In this document: positions 34,836 through 45,489 of the stretch, piece after piece
How the letters are laid out: each line of letters starts with the position of its first letter
How positions within the stretch are numbered: the first letter of the stretch is position 1
NCBI RefSeq assembly: GCF_038502225.1
Contig: NC_091300.1
Coordinates: forward strand, 49,703,463 to 49,767,462
Reading direction: 5' to 3'
Length of the DNA: 64,000 nt
Origin: Cherax quadricarinatus
Lineage: Eukaryota; Arthropoda; Malacostraca; Decapoda; Parastacidae
The notes under the pieces: model-generated
Seen by the model: only the letters and a program-made list of their open reading frames with translations
Database searches by the model: none
Told to the model about the DNA's origin: nothing
Made by a program: the position numbers and the translations under genes

Positions 34836-35660
34836 GTTGAGCCTTCAATCCAGTTCACACTTGAAGAAGAGGTCGACAACACTCTTCCTTTCCTTGATGT
34901 TCTACTCTGCAAAGCTGACCACGAACTTCGTTTTAAAGTCTATCGAAAACCCACCAACCAAAACGATCTTCTCCACTTCTACTCTCACCACGACACCAAA
35001 ACCAAACGTGGTGTAATTATAGGCTTCTTCCTGCGTGCACTCAGAATCTGCAGCAACGAGTTCCTTGAGGAAGAATGCACTATAATTGAACAAGTATTTT
35101 CCAAACTCCACTATCCTCGTCACTTCATCAGAGACTGCAGACGGCGAGCACTAAACATCTTCAACACACCCAGAGAAGACACTGCCGAGAAGAGATACAT
35201 AGTCCTTCCCACCAACTCCATTGCCAAACATGTTTCCAACATCTTTGCCAAAACATCATTCCAAGTATCTACCTCCACAACCACGACCATCAAGGACATC
35301 ACCAGTAGTAGGCAGGACAAGCCTCCATCCTCTGCAGGGGTATACATAATCCCTTGTAATGACTGCAACAAGTTATACGTGGGCGAAACATCAAGGGACC
35401 TCCAAACACGTATTTCAGAACACCAATACGCAAGCAGGTCTGACGACACAAGGAATGCCTGCGTACAACACCGCAATTCACACAACCACTTGATAAACTA
35501 CAGAAACTCAAGACTTATCGCCACAGAAGACAACACTCAATACCGAAGAATCCTGGAATCATCACTTATTTCTATATCCGACAACTTCAACCAGAATAGT
35601 GGCTTCTATAACATAGCTGAACCACTTGCCAAGAAACTTCTTCATCGCTATCCCACATAA
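34836..35660 (+). CDS. PLE C-terminal RT and GIY-YIG endonuclease, right arm
   Basis: The frame is open from the palindrome centre to the stop at 35658-35660, about 275 codons. It begins EPSIQFTLEEEVDNTLPFLD, the end of the PLE RT (the LPFLDV box). It continues through GFFLRALRICSNEFLEEE and FIRDCRRRALNIFNTPRE, then the GIY-YIG domain: AGVYIIPCNDCNKLYVGETS, RDLQTRISEHQYAS (GVY...YVG is the GIY...YIG pair, with the catalytic Arg in TRISEH). It cuts target DNA in PLE integration. It lacks the N-terminal RT fingers and palm, so it is inactive by itself. Confidence 0.85.
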   Translation, partial: VEPSIQFTLEEEVDNTLPFLDVLLCKADHELRFKVYRKPTNQNDLLHFYSHHDTKTKRGVIIGFFLRALRICSNEFLEEECTIIEQVFSKLHYPRHFIRDCRRRALNIFNTPREDTAEKRYIVLPTNSIAKHVSNIFAKTSFQVSTSTTTTIKDITSSRQDKPPSSAGVYIIPCNDCNKLYVGETSRDLQTRISEHQYASRSDDTRNACVQHRNSHNHLINYRNSRLIATEDNTQYRRILESSLISISDNFNQNSGFYNIAEPLAKKLLHRYPT

Positions 35661-35942
35661 GAACACTGTAGAAGGTCTGCTCACAAACTTGCCCAGTCTC
35701 CTTCCCAGGCTACCCAAGTTTTTAGACTCTACAACCCAACTCGGTACATCATCAGATGCAGCATTCTTCACCTGACCTCAGCCGGACTATAAATACTCGC
35801 GTTCCTTCCACCCCAGGTAGTTCTGTTTGTGACTTGAAAAAGCCCACTGTGTGGGCGAAACGTAGTCAATAAAGGATCACATTATACTGCATTTGTGTTT
35901 ATATTGCCATTGTGTCGGTATTTTATACCATTTATTTCCATC

Positions 35943-35955
35943 GTGCCTACTACAT
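35943..35955 (+). repeat. Right target-site duplication of the palindromic PLE
   Basis: GTGCCTACTACAT, exact match to 33747-33759. Confidence 0.85.
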
Positions 35956-36330
35956 ACATAGAACACTAAACTCAGATATAAACCCTTCCCTCAAACTTCT
36001 CCTTACCAACCTTAACAGAGCACACGGCCATAATACAAGACACAGATCACTCTTTGATGTTCCGCGTGTCCATCTCACACTATGTAAAAACTCAACGCAC
36101 ATAAATGGTCCAAAAATTTGGAACTCATTACCAGTGCTTACCAAAGAAACACTGTATATCAGTTCAAGACTTTTCTAAAAAACCACCTACTCACCCAAAA
36201 CTAAATACACAGTATTTAATTTATCTTGACCTACACAATCACTTTCTACTGCCTCAAAATATCATTACTCACTGTGTAACTCCCCTAGCCTTAGGACCCC
36301 ATAAATAAATACTCAAAGATCAATAAATTC

Positions 36331-36755
36331 TCATATCTAATCTAATGCAAATATTGAATAAATTACATTTCATAAATGTATAATTAGGGAAACCTTATCA
36401 AACTATGTTATTATAGCATTACATAGTAGAATAATCCATTCTCTTGAGTGCACTGTAACTCATCTAATGACCATATGAACTGTTACTGCATTACACATCA
36501 TTGATTTGATTTGATTAGATCTCATTAATAAATTGTACGACTACATATAGTAAATTGATCATTTTGTTATATTATTCACCGTAATGTTACAAAACTGTAA
36601 AAGTATAATGCTTCAAAATTGAAATGTTCAAATTTCATTGTTTAAAATACTCAATTGTACTTGATATTGAAAATTGTTTACTGTAACTGTTCCATTAACC
36701 TAAGTTAATTTTAAGGCTGCCCATAATGCTCTGCATACAAGGGACTTTTGGCAAA
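36331..36755. other. AT-rich unassigned stretch
   Basis: No frame, repeat or motif that I can name. Confidence 0.5.
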
Positions 36756-37311
<556 letters not shown>

Positions 37312-37559
37312 ATGTGTAAAGTACCTAGGAAAACCCAAAAAAGTCAGACAGAGTGACTTATTTCCAGTGGGGTCCTTTTACCTTATTATTATAACACAGA
37401 GGTGATAATATCTTATTATTATTCTATAAAGGAGATAACATCTTATTATCATACTTAAGACTACTGACTGCACGACTATCTACAATACGACGGTCATTAC
37501 TAGGAATAAGGAAAAATTTCACGTGTGTTAGCAAAAAAAAAAAAAAAAATCATTCCCCT

Positions 37560-38830
37560 CCCTATCTGTAGCTACATTCATCAGGCACCTTCTGGCTTTC
37601 TTCTTCAACTGGTTCATGCTATGATTGGCTTTGACATGTGCTGTACAATAAAAGGTGTTTGAAGCCTGGCCACTAACTGTGGATACTACAAAGTTGTGTT
37701 CCCTCCCCCTAGTACTATGATTGCTTTGGTTGCCAGCCTTGACAAAATTGGCAGCAAGATATTCTGGACACTGTGAGCAATTTTATAAATTTGATTTAGT
37801 TTCAGTTGTTTTACTCTGTCTTCGACATTCAGCATATCCAATTGTTGTAATTCATCCTGGCCTACATGCTCTCTTGGACCCAGGGCCAGGATGAATCTTA
37901 CCATTTAGTTCTGCGTGATTAGCAGTCTATCTTTCAGTTTTTTGTCAAGGCAGAGTACCATGAGGAGCAAGCGTAGTCCATATGACACTGTATAAGAGCT
38001 AGACATAGGGTCCTGCGAGCCTCAGTAGGTAGACACTGTGCTTGTCTATAGAGGAATTTCAATCTGGCATTCGCTTTCTTTACTTACTGAGGAAACTGAA
38101 GTGATGGGCTCCCCATTACACTGGACATTAAAATTATTTACCCTTTTCAGTTTATGTTTCAGTTTATGTTTCGTGCCAAAGTTTTCCCGAGGTGTAATGA
38201 TAGTTTGTTGTCTACTAACCATTTGCTGCAGGACTCCAGTTCCAGTGTTAATACATTAGCCATATCTTGTGAGTCCTTTACCTGACACTTAACAAAGCAC
38301 TGTTATCTGTATACTGTAGGAGTTTGCACTTGACACTGATAGGCATGTCGTTAACATAGCATAGGAATAACAAAGGACCCAGAATACTACCTTGGGGGAC
38401 TCCACATGCTATCGGCAGGGGTTCTGATTCCGTCTTATTGGGGTTACCCCTTTTTTGGTATAGTACGTTTGAAACTTATCAGAGTCTGTATTAAAGGAAT
38501 TTGATGCAGCTGGTAGTTTACTTACTAGTGTTGATGCGACAGATGTGTAGTAGGAATTAAAACAATTTGTCACTTTAATTGTTTCGTGGTACCTCGTTAT
38601 TGATAGTACTATGTTAGGCCTATCTACTGGTTTATGGCTATACCCTAACAGTTTTAGTTGTTGCTAGAGCTTTCTGGGGTTATGCTTATACTCTTCATTT
38701 TTTGAGCAGTAGTGCTTTGCCTTTGCTCCTTTTATAAGTCTCTGCACTATGTTCCTCACCCTTTGGAATTCATTTAGTGCTGTAATATCCTGTTTGTTTT
38801 AAATCTTTTTAGCAACTGATCTTTGAATTT
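37560..38830 (-). pseudogene. Non-LTR RT remnant
   Basis: Minus strand. About 38415-38330 reads GVPQGSILGPLLFLCYVNDM then LLQYTDNSAL, where the catalytic box YADD is changed to YTDN. 37904-37686 reads LALGPREHVGQDELQQLDML then NVEDRVKQLKLNQIYKI (C-terminal part). Frameshifts and stops separate them. The 5' half (endonuclease) was not found. CR1/Jockey-group style. Confidence 0.75.
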
Positions 38831-38864
38831 CATATTATCTAATATCTCAGTAGTCCATCCATGG

Positions 38865-38927
38865 CACCATATTATAGTACATGCCACATCTCCCTTAAGG
38901 AGATATGGCATGTACTATAATATGGTG
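38865..38927. repeat. Short perfect-type palindrome
   Basis: 29-bp arms with one mismatch (CACCATATTATAGTACATGC, then CACATCTCC, and its complement) around a 5-base loop, CTTAA. Confidence 0.9.
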
Positions 38928-39051
38928 ACAATAAATATGTAGTATAATATGATGTCAATAAAATCGAGGTATCCACCTTCAAGGGATACTGGGACTTATT
39001 GCTCCCTCTTAAAGAGAGTACTGTCATTTTACCTCATTAAACACCTCTGTA

Positions 39052-39245
39052 GTGTTAGAGGTATTTTGGGGAGCTATGTTCACAACCCACTTGCATAAAA
39101 TTTTTATAACAAGTAAATATTATATTGGATATTTAACTGTAGGTGTATCTGAGGGATTCCCCATGAAAAATGCAGTATTATTTCTAGGCAATAACATTCT
39201 TAAGTCAACAAAATGTCCTGACTCCATAATGACTACTAAGACTTC
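39052..39245 (+). pseudogene. Gypsy aspartic protease, C-terminal part
   Basis: YYIGYLTVGVSEGFPMKNAV, then LFLGNNILKSTKCPDSIMTT. The LxLGNDI-type end is typical of the protease region before RT or INT in gypsy elements of arthropods. The catalytic DSG end is not visible. Confidence 0.55.
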
Positions 39246-39289
39246 GTCTCCGAAGTTGGCCATAACATCGGAGATGTTGAGAACGCTGA

Positions 39290-39375
39290 CCTATCCTTGG
39301 AGGACTCATGTCTAAGGTCTGTACTGTATGACCCTTGTAGGTTTAGCGCTTTTTTTATTATAATAAAAATCAAAT
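39290..39375 (+). repeat. Possible non-LTR or SINE 3' tail
   Basis: GACCCTTGTAGGTTTAGCGC then a poly-T and TTATAATAAA tail, lying between the protease and integrase segments. Only one copy in the window, so the call is weak. Confidence 0.35.
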
Positions 39376-39539
39376 CTAGGGCTAGATAAATTATTTTATA
39401 AAGAAAACTGGCCAGGGCTTCGTAAATCTAGTGAAAAGTTCCTGATCAAGCTTTCCTATGGCAGATGCCAGATATCTGTGTCAGTGCCCGAGGAACTGTC
39501 CCTTCGGAAAGAGCAGCTCCTTCCTTAAACTTCGCTTTT

Positions 39540-40560
39540 TTTGCTGCCATGGGTGAACCCTACTCAGATCACCTGCTTAAATATGAAGTAAAACACAATG
39601 TACTAATGTCTTCTGAACCTGGTAAGGAGGTAGAGGGAAGCCTAAAATTAGATAGACTGGTAGTTTCTAAGAAATTAAGGTCACAAATCCTTAATATAGT
39701 TCACAATTCTTCTTTAGGAGGTCACTGGGGGATTACAAAAACCCTTCATAGAATTTTAAAGAAATTTTATTGGCCAGGGATAAGGCGAGATGTGAAGAAT
39801 CACATCCGTTCCTGTAGTGAATGTCAACAAGCATTTAAACCCGGACACACCATTAAACTTACTCCACTTCATTTCCTACCTGCGGTTGGAGAACCCTTTG
39901 CTAAGCTAATCATTGACTGTTTGGGACTATTACCAAAAGCAAAGTCAGGTAACCTGTATTTGTTTACAATCATGGATGAAGCTACTAGATATCCAGAATC
40001 AGTTCCAATGCTTAGTATAAACACTAAGGCCATTCTTAAAGACCTTACTATGTTTATCACTTACTTTGGCATTCCAGAGTGACCAGGGTACTAATTTTAC
40101 AGCAAAATTATTTAGAGAGGCCTTAACAAGGCTAGGTTTTAATTACTGCCTATCATCCTCGGTCCCAAAGCGCCATGGAAAGATTCCACCAGACTGTAAA
40201 AACTATGATGAGAACATTCTGCATGCATTTTCCTACACACTCAGATGACTCTCTTCCTCTACTGTTGTCCACAATGTGACAAACTGTACAAGAATCAACA
40301 GGGTACAGTCAATTTGAGCTAATTATCAGGCGCAATGTGAAAGGTCCCCTACGCGTGTTCAAGGTAGGATCGATGGGAGAAGACGCCTGCCATGCACTCT
40401 ACGATCCTTCTTCAAGGTTACAGGTGGCCCATTGGTTGGATAAAGCTAACTTAAAATCTGCTCAAAACACTATATAACAGAGATTTCGCTCCTTTAATTC
40501 AGGAGACAGGGTGCCAGTACAGCAACCCTTACCTGGCCACACCTTAACAGCTAGATTTAT
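39540..40560 (+). pseudogene. Gypsy integrase, decayed
   Basis: Zinc-binding HHCC part: IVHNSSLGGHWGITKTLHRI, then FYWPGIRRDVKNHIRSCSEC. Catalytic core: LIIDCLGLLPKAKSGNLYLF (first Asp), FGIPE, then after a frame change SDQGTNFTAKLFREALTRLG (second Asp). After a second frame change MERFHQTVKTMM gives the Glu. The C-terminal part reads ESTGYSQFEL, then NVKGPLRVFK and SGDRV. It joins element DNA to the host. Frame breaks near 40080 and 40170 inactivate it. Confidence 0.85.
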
Positions 40561-40829
40561 GGGACCAATGGAAATAATAAGTAAATTTTTGATGTAAATT
40601 ATGTGATAACTCCCCTTGATAAGCCCAAGTAAAATTTGTCATATTAATCAAATTAAAATGTTCACCTAAAGTTCCAATAATGACTTTGTCCTCTGCCTCT
40701 GAAGACGACCCTGATTCCTTGCACACAATTCCAGAGATTCAAATTAAGCTCTCTAACTCAGTCCTCCTCTAGGACCCTCGCTTCTTAATGTTGGGACTTT
40801 CTAAAGATCAAATTAAAAACTTATCCTGC

Positions 40830-42460
40830 ATATTTTCGGATGTTCCGAAAAAGTGAATCCTGGGATATCATGATGCAAACGCTGGAAATACTAAGCCTAT
40901 TAAACTCTCCCCTTACAGAGTTAATCCTGAAGAAACGAGGCTACTTCAGCAAGAGGTAACATTTCTGTTAGAACATGGATTAGTGGAGGAGCAGTTCATT
41001 CCATGGGCTTCACCGTGCTTCCTAGTTTAGAAGTCTGAATGAAGTTTCCAATTGTGTGCAGACTACCATAAGGTGAATGAGGTCACTGTTTCCAATGGTT
41101 ATACTCTGCCACGTATGGATGTAGTGGGCTTTGTGGGTATGATCCTTTTTGTTTCCAAGCTAGACCTCTTTAAAGGGTACTATCAGGTACCTTTAACCGA
41201 TAAACCGAAGGAAATTTCTGCCTTTGTAATTCCAGGAGGACATTATCAATATGCTGTGACTTCTTTCTGAGTGCGGAACTCGCCTGCCGTGTTCCAAAAG
41301 CTGATCCATGGTGATATTAAAGGACTTGAAGGCAAGACAGCGTATCTGGACTATGTAGTAGTAGTTTCCGATACGTGGAATCAACATATTTCTCGACTTA
41401 AAGCTCACTGCGAGAGGTTCAGATATTTTCAGTTAACAGTTAACTTATGTAAGTCGTCCTTTGGCCAGTCTACTATTACTTTCTTGGGCCATGAGGTAAG
41501 TAGTGGTAAAGCAGCCCTTAACTTTGATAAAGTTCTCGCTATTAACCATTACTCAGTACCTCATGATAAGAAATCCCTCCAATGATTTCTAGGAATGTTA
41601 GGTTTCTACAGATGCTTTTGTAGGAACTTTTCAGATTTTGTAGCTTCCCTAACCTCACTTATCAGCAGTAAAGTTAGTTTCCAGTGGACCCCAGATTGCC
41701 AAGAGGCATTTAACCGGGCCAAACACATATTATGTATTGCACCCATTCTCCTGTCTCCAGATTTTTCAAAACCCTTTGTGTTACAGGTTGACGCATGCGA
41801 GGCAGGGGTGTGGGCAGTAATTTTAAAAGAATCTGAAGTTGCATCCTGTGGCGTATTTCTTGGACTATCAGGCTCATCAATGGGCTTACTCTACCATAAA
41901 GAAGGAACATTCTGACATCTTCCTGGGGCAGTCATCTCATGTAGTCACTGTTTACAGTGATCACAGCCCTCTAATCCACTCAACACCATGAAGAATCATA
42001 ACACAAGATGGATGAGGTGGAGACTCAGGATGCAACCAGGCCACAGTGGCCAGTGGCCTGGTGGCAAATCTCTTGCTTCACACGGTTAGGGTCCGGGTGA
42101 GATTCCTGGCTTGGGTTGAAACACTGGGCATGTTTCCTGACACTGGTTATCTATGTTCACCCATTAGTTAAAAAAATGGTTATTTGGGTGTTAGTCGACT
42201 GGTGTGGGTCGCATCCCGGGACAAAATTGATCTAATTTGCCCGAATGCTCTGCACAACAAGCGGCTTTCTATATAGTAGTATGTCACTGATGTCAGCTAG
42301 GACTGTATACCTTGTACATGTACTTGTAGAAATAAAGATATTATATGACTATTATATTATTATTAATATTATAAAATTATTTTAAAAGTCCTCCACATAT
42401 CTGGAAAGGGTAACTGCACAGCAGACGCACTTTCTCCCATTTAGGTTAGGATGCGTTAGG
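40830..42460 (+). pseudogene. Gypsy reverse transcriptase and RNase H, decayed
   Basis: RT: PIKLSPYRVNPEETRLLQQE, EQFIPWASPCFLV, LCADYHKVNEVTVSNGYTLP, VSKLDLFKGYYQVPL (first Asp). The catalytic box is LDYVVVVS (YVDD changed to YVVV). RNase H: MLGFYRCFCRNFSDF, LSPDFSKPFVLQVDACEAGV, then HSDHSPLIHS. It is interrupted by SINE B at 42031-42373 and ends GNCTADALSPI. The changed catalytic box and stops (for example 41268) show it is dead. Confidence 0.85.
42031..42373 (+). repeat. SINE B, tRNA-derived, in the gypsy RNase H
   Basis: Head GGCCTGGTGGCAAATCTC and GGTCCGGGTGAGATTCCTGG resemble pol III boxes A and B. The body has GGGTGTTAGTCGACTGGTGT and GGGACAAAATTGATCTAATT. The tail is AAATAAAGATATTA then (TTA)n. 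Host RNase H sequence resumes at about 42385 (PPHIWKG). Only one copy in the window. Confidence 0.7.
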
Positions 42461-43090
42461 GACAATATGTTTAATATAAGTTTGGAGTGTTTTGTAAGTG
42501 AGGGGACACTTACTACTGTCCGCAAGTGTCTTGAACCAATGCTAGCCCTACTGTCTGCTGTCTCGCTCTACAGTAGAATTTGACAAAGTCTCTTGAAAGT
42601 TGAACACTATCTAGTATTCAGTGCCATGGCGGCACACTACCCATGGAGGGGAGTCCTAGTCCTGGCTATTAGAGCCCTTATCGGGTGGGGGTGCGGCATA
42701 CGATGAGTATGTTATATTTTATTCAGCGTATGTCACTCTCCCATACAGGCTGCCTCCCGACCAACGAACCAGATGCTAAGCATTTAATGATCAATAGGGT
42801 ACCCATCGTTAAACCCCTGGTTCATTGGCCAATCACAGACAAGCCCACCAACGCTGAAGCAATGTGGTTCACATGTGCCAAGCAAATTGATAGACTTGTC
42901 TGGGCTACTGGCCGAGCATAGTGCATTCTCAGCTTTTGCATCTACCTTCTTGTTTCACTGTGTTGTGCACTTACTATTCCACCACTGTACATATTGTACA
43001 TAGTGTACATACTTGTTTATACAAGCTTGTTAATATTTGGTGAATGAAAATACAAGTCATACACTATTGTTTGCTCCACTTTAATCCTAT
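42425..43090 (+). repeat. LTR-like sequence after the gypsy RNase H
   Basis: Starts right after the pol stop (about 42440). It contains TAGTGCATTCTCAG, ATATTGTACATAGTGTACAT and GTGAATGAAAATACAAG near its end, like a promoter or polyadenylation region. No matching upstream LTR was found in the window, so the call is by position only. A 78-codon frame at 42685-42921 is not called. Confidence 0.4.
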
Positions 43091-43134
43091 TACGACCAGG
43101 TACACAGGCCATACTGTACCTGTGTTTATAATAC

Positions 43135-43425
43135 AGTAAGTATGCACCTGGGTGTTAGTCACCTTACCCCTGCTGAAAGTGTTCGCCTAGCATTAAGTAA
43201 GCCCCTAGGTGTTTGTCACCTCTTATACATAATGTTACTGTTTACCTAACAATAAGTAGGTACCTGACTGTTAATCACCTTACACCTGCTGCCACTGCTC
43301 ATCTAGTAGTAATTAGGTAGCTGGGTGTTACCCATCTTATACCTGCTGCCACTGTTGATCTAGTAGTAAGTAGGCACCTGGATGTTAGTCACCTTACACC
43401 TGCTGCCACTTTTTAGCTATAGCAG
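43135..43425 (+). repeat. Diverged ~62-bp tandem repeat, about five units
   Basis: Units carry CACCTGGGTGTTAGTCACC and CTTACACCTGCTGCCACTG and TAGTAGTAAGTAGG in varying forms. No gene. Confidence 0.75.
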
Positions 43426-43469
43426 TTGTCAAACTTTGCCACTTTTTTCTATAGCAGGACAGTTGCGCA

Positions 43470-43620
43470 AAACCCCTAGGGGGTTAAACAGCGCCTGGGG
43501 AAATGATAGGCATTCAGGTTTGCTCTAAGGGGAGACACGGTCCATTCCTTGGATCAAGAGCCTGTCGCTGGCTTCAAGGAATCTGCCTTGTGGGGAAGCA
43601 GTTGTTGTTGTTCAATATTC
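43470..43620 (+). repeat. Dispersed repeat C, copy 1
   Basis: ACAGCGCCTGGGGAAATG, CATTCAGGTTTGCTC and TCCTTGGATCAAGAGCC match, with changes, 52015-52160 (ACAGCGCCTGGGTAACTG, AATCAGGTTTGATAC, TCCTAGGATAAAGAGC). Confidence 0.7.
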
Positions 43621-43651
43621 CTCGTGATAATCTGAAAGTTATCTATCTTAA

Positions 43652-43665
43652 CTGCAACAACAACT

Positions 43666-43699
<34 letters not shown>

Positions 43700-43716
43700 C
43701 TACAACAACAACAACC
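43652..43716. repeat. (AAC)n microsatellite
   Basis: About 65 bp of AAC with two CTAC interruptions; it gives a poly-Asn frame that is not a gene. Confidence 0.95.
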
Positions 43717-43904
43717 ATGTGTTCGCATGTGCATGCCGGTGGTGACGTTCGTTTTTACTAGTTGCCAAAGATGTTTGTCAATAGATACTTGGTTTTTATG
43801 TGTGTGTGCTTTTGTGTGTATGCAGATACCACCCAGTCAAAGACTATGTCTGTACCATATAGTGTATAGACACCAATAAGATAAGGAATCAGATACACTT
43901 GCAG

Positions 43905-43990
43905 CTGCTGGAAATCTTTGTTTGGCGATGTTTCGCCAACCGAAACCCTCTTCAGGCAAACTCCGGGTAAACCTGTAGCTCTGTCAATTT
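43905..43990 (-). mobile_element. PLE-type end with hammerhead-like block
   Basis: Minus strand: CTGAAGA, then GGGTTTCGGTTGGC (weak hairpin), then GAAACATCGCC, AACAAAGATTTCCAGC and GTGTATC. The order is as in the other ends. No coding part. Confidence 0.5.
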
Positions 43991-44099
43991 AATATAGAGA
44001 AAATATGCGAAAACGGAAAACGATGGAATAATTCCTCTGCCCTGTAGACCTGTACACACAAGACAGTGGCATATGAAGACATTAGTGCTTCATCCTGGA

Positions 44100-44525
44100 A
44101 GCTGGAGGTGTTGGTGGTAGTAGTGTTTGTGGTAGTGGTAGTCGTGGTAGTAGTGTCAGTGGTGGTCGTGGTAATAGTGTTCGTGGTATTGGTGGTCGTG
44201 GTAGTGGTAGTCGTGGTAGTGGATGATGATAGTGGTGGTCGTGGTAGTGGTGGTCGTGGTAATGGTGGTCGTGGTAGTGGTGATGGTGACAGTAGTGGTT
44301 AAGGTAGTGGGGGTTGTAGTGTTCGTGGTATTGATGGTCGAGATAGTGATGATCGTGGTAGTGGTAGTCGTGGCAATGGTGGTGGTAGTGGTGGTCGTGG
44401 TAGTGATTGTCTTGATAGTGGTATTCGTGGTAGTGATGGCCGTGATAGTGGTAGTCGTGGTAGAGATGGCCGTGGTAGTGGTGGTAGTGTTCGTAGTAGT
44501 CGTGGTAGTGGTAGTCGTGGTAGCA
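44100..44525. repeat. GGTAGT/GGTCGT minisatellite
   Basis: About 425 bp of GGT, AGT and CGT triplets, G-rich on the plus strand, related in style to 20303-22428. Val/Gly and His/Tyr frames are repeat translation. Confidence 0.95.
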
Positions 44526-44529
44526 CTGA

Positions 44530-45489
44530 GGTCTACCTGGGTAAATCACCTCATGGTATTAATATACTCAGTAATCACAGTCTGCTACTTTTATACACAC
44601 CATAAAGATGTATAGTAGAATTATACATCGTCATTTTGACTGTCATGATGATAATGACGTTGGGTTAATGTTAACTCATGAATGGTCATATATCTATCTA
44701 ACAACGTGACCGCTAACGGGGGTATGGTTTTTTCTGTATGAACACTTGCTCTAGACTCTCATTATTATTTTCCAAGGTTACTGTTCATCTGTTTGATGCA
44801 TGAACTGGATTTATTGATACAGACTAAACATTATATTAGAAACTTTAGCTGAAACAGTGTTATTGCCATCGATTCATAAACTGTTATCAGACCTAAACGA
44901 AATTTTCCTTTCTGATAAGGTACGACCACATAGTGTCAGTTTTTCGCTCCCACCTGGGGCGGGTCATGGGTTCTAATTCGGCTTATGATGTCCAGGGGGT
45001 TTTCCATACTCAGATTGTTCCTGGCCTGGTTTTTGCTCCACCTTTTTCAGCTGTTATATTATAAATATCAACTTGAGTTTGGGGCTTACATGGGATTTCA
45101 TGTCGGAGATAACAGTAATTTAGCAATCTGCTGTGAAGGGGAATTTAGACATCGTCAGAGACATGCATTGGATTCTTCTGGGAACAAAAAAGTTGAGTAT
45201 TGTTTACATAAGGCCCAGCATTTTAATGATGAGCTTCATAGGACACATATAGAGATGCCCTTTCTGTTCCTTACATATTCTAATATTTTTTATCATATAT
45301 ACTGACGATTTTCAATTTTTCATTCGTTTATCTGAAAGCTCTTTTGAAGTTGTGAGTTATTTTACTGCTGCATTTGTGTGTGTTATTGAAAGTCATTTTG
45401 TTTATAATTAAACCCAAACCCTTTTATATGATATTGAAAAGATTTTATCACAAAATATATGATCATCATTAAGCCTTTTTTACCTTTCT
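44530..45489. other. Unassigned stretch
   Basis: AT-rich. A 106-codon frame at 44985-45305 has a hydrophobic start but no recognisable motif and is not called. Confidence 0.5.

Larger units (their letters stand above)
33760..35942. mobile_element. Palindromic Penelope-like element, family B
   Basis: Two 5'-truncated PLE copies meet head to head. The left arm 33760-34833 reads on the minus strand and the right arm 34836-35942 on the plus strand. At the centre a near-perfect hairpin (GTGAACTGGATTGAAGGCTC and its complement) surrounds a 9-base loop, GACCTGGTT. The right arm is longer by about 34 bases at its 3' end. GTGCCTACTACAT flanks the whole on both sides, so it inserted as one unit. The arms differ by only a few bases. 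Inverted partial copies are known for PLEs. Confidence 0.9.
32205..36330 (+). pseudogene. Non-LTR retrotransposon remnant (host of nested insertions)
   Basis: Endonuclease in two pieces, 32205-32458 (INIYRVPQSNINQF, LLLTGDFNINLQDQD) and 33066-33360 (LKSGIITDNTTDHYPTFLI). Then a C-terminal RT-adjacent part (33360-33746: KFLGIHRHNSPKFQTHVQQI) continues at 35956-36180 (YIHRTLNSDINPSLKLLLTN, LNRAHGHNTRHRSLFDVP, HINGPKIWNSLP). The RT core is deleted. The first gap holds a CR1-like insert (32459-33065) and the second a palindromic PLE (33760-35942). With the inserts removed the pieces read as one element. The clade is uncertain (CR1/Jockey group). It is non-functional. Confidence 0.75.
39052..42460 (+). 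mobile_element. Ty3/gypsy-type element with order PR-INT-RT-RH, decayed
   Basis: Protease end at 39052-39245, integrase at 39540-40560, RT at 40830-41590, RNase H at 41590-42000 and 42390-42460, then LTR-like sequence. In most Ty3/gypsy elements integrase follows RNase H. Here RNase H ends CTADALSPI and a stop, with no integrase downstream. This order is known from Gmr1-like elements. Frameshifts and a SINE insertion make it inactive. It is related to the minus remnant at 22433-23490. Confidence 0.75.

Noticed and set aside
42685..42921. A 78-codon ORF after the gypsy RNase H
   Set aside because: No motif. It lies in LTR-like sequence, where short frames arise by chance.
43135..43425. A CRISPR-like array
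   Set aside because: The units are diverged direct repeats without unique spacers, in a eukaryotic repeat-rich context.
44066..44615. His/Tyr/Asp-rich and Val-rich frames
   Set aside because: Translation of the GGTAGT minisatellite. No start context or domain.
44985..45305. A 106-codon plus-strand ORF
   Set aside because: Hydrophobic start but no domain or homologous copy in the window.
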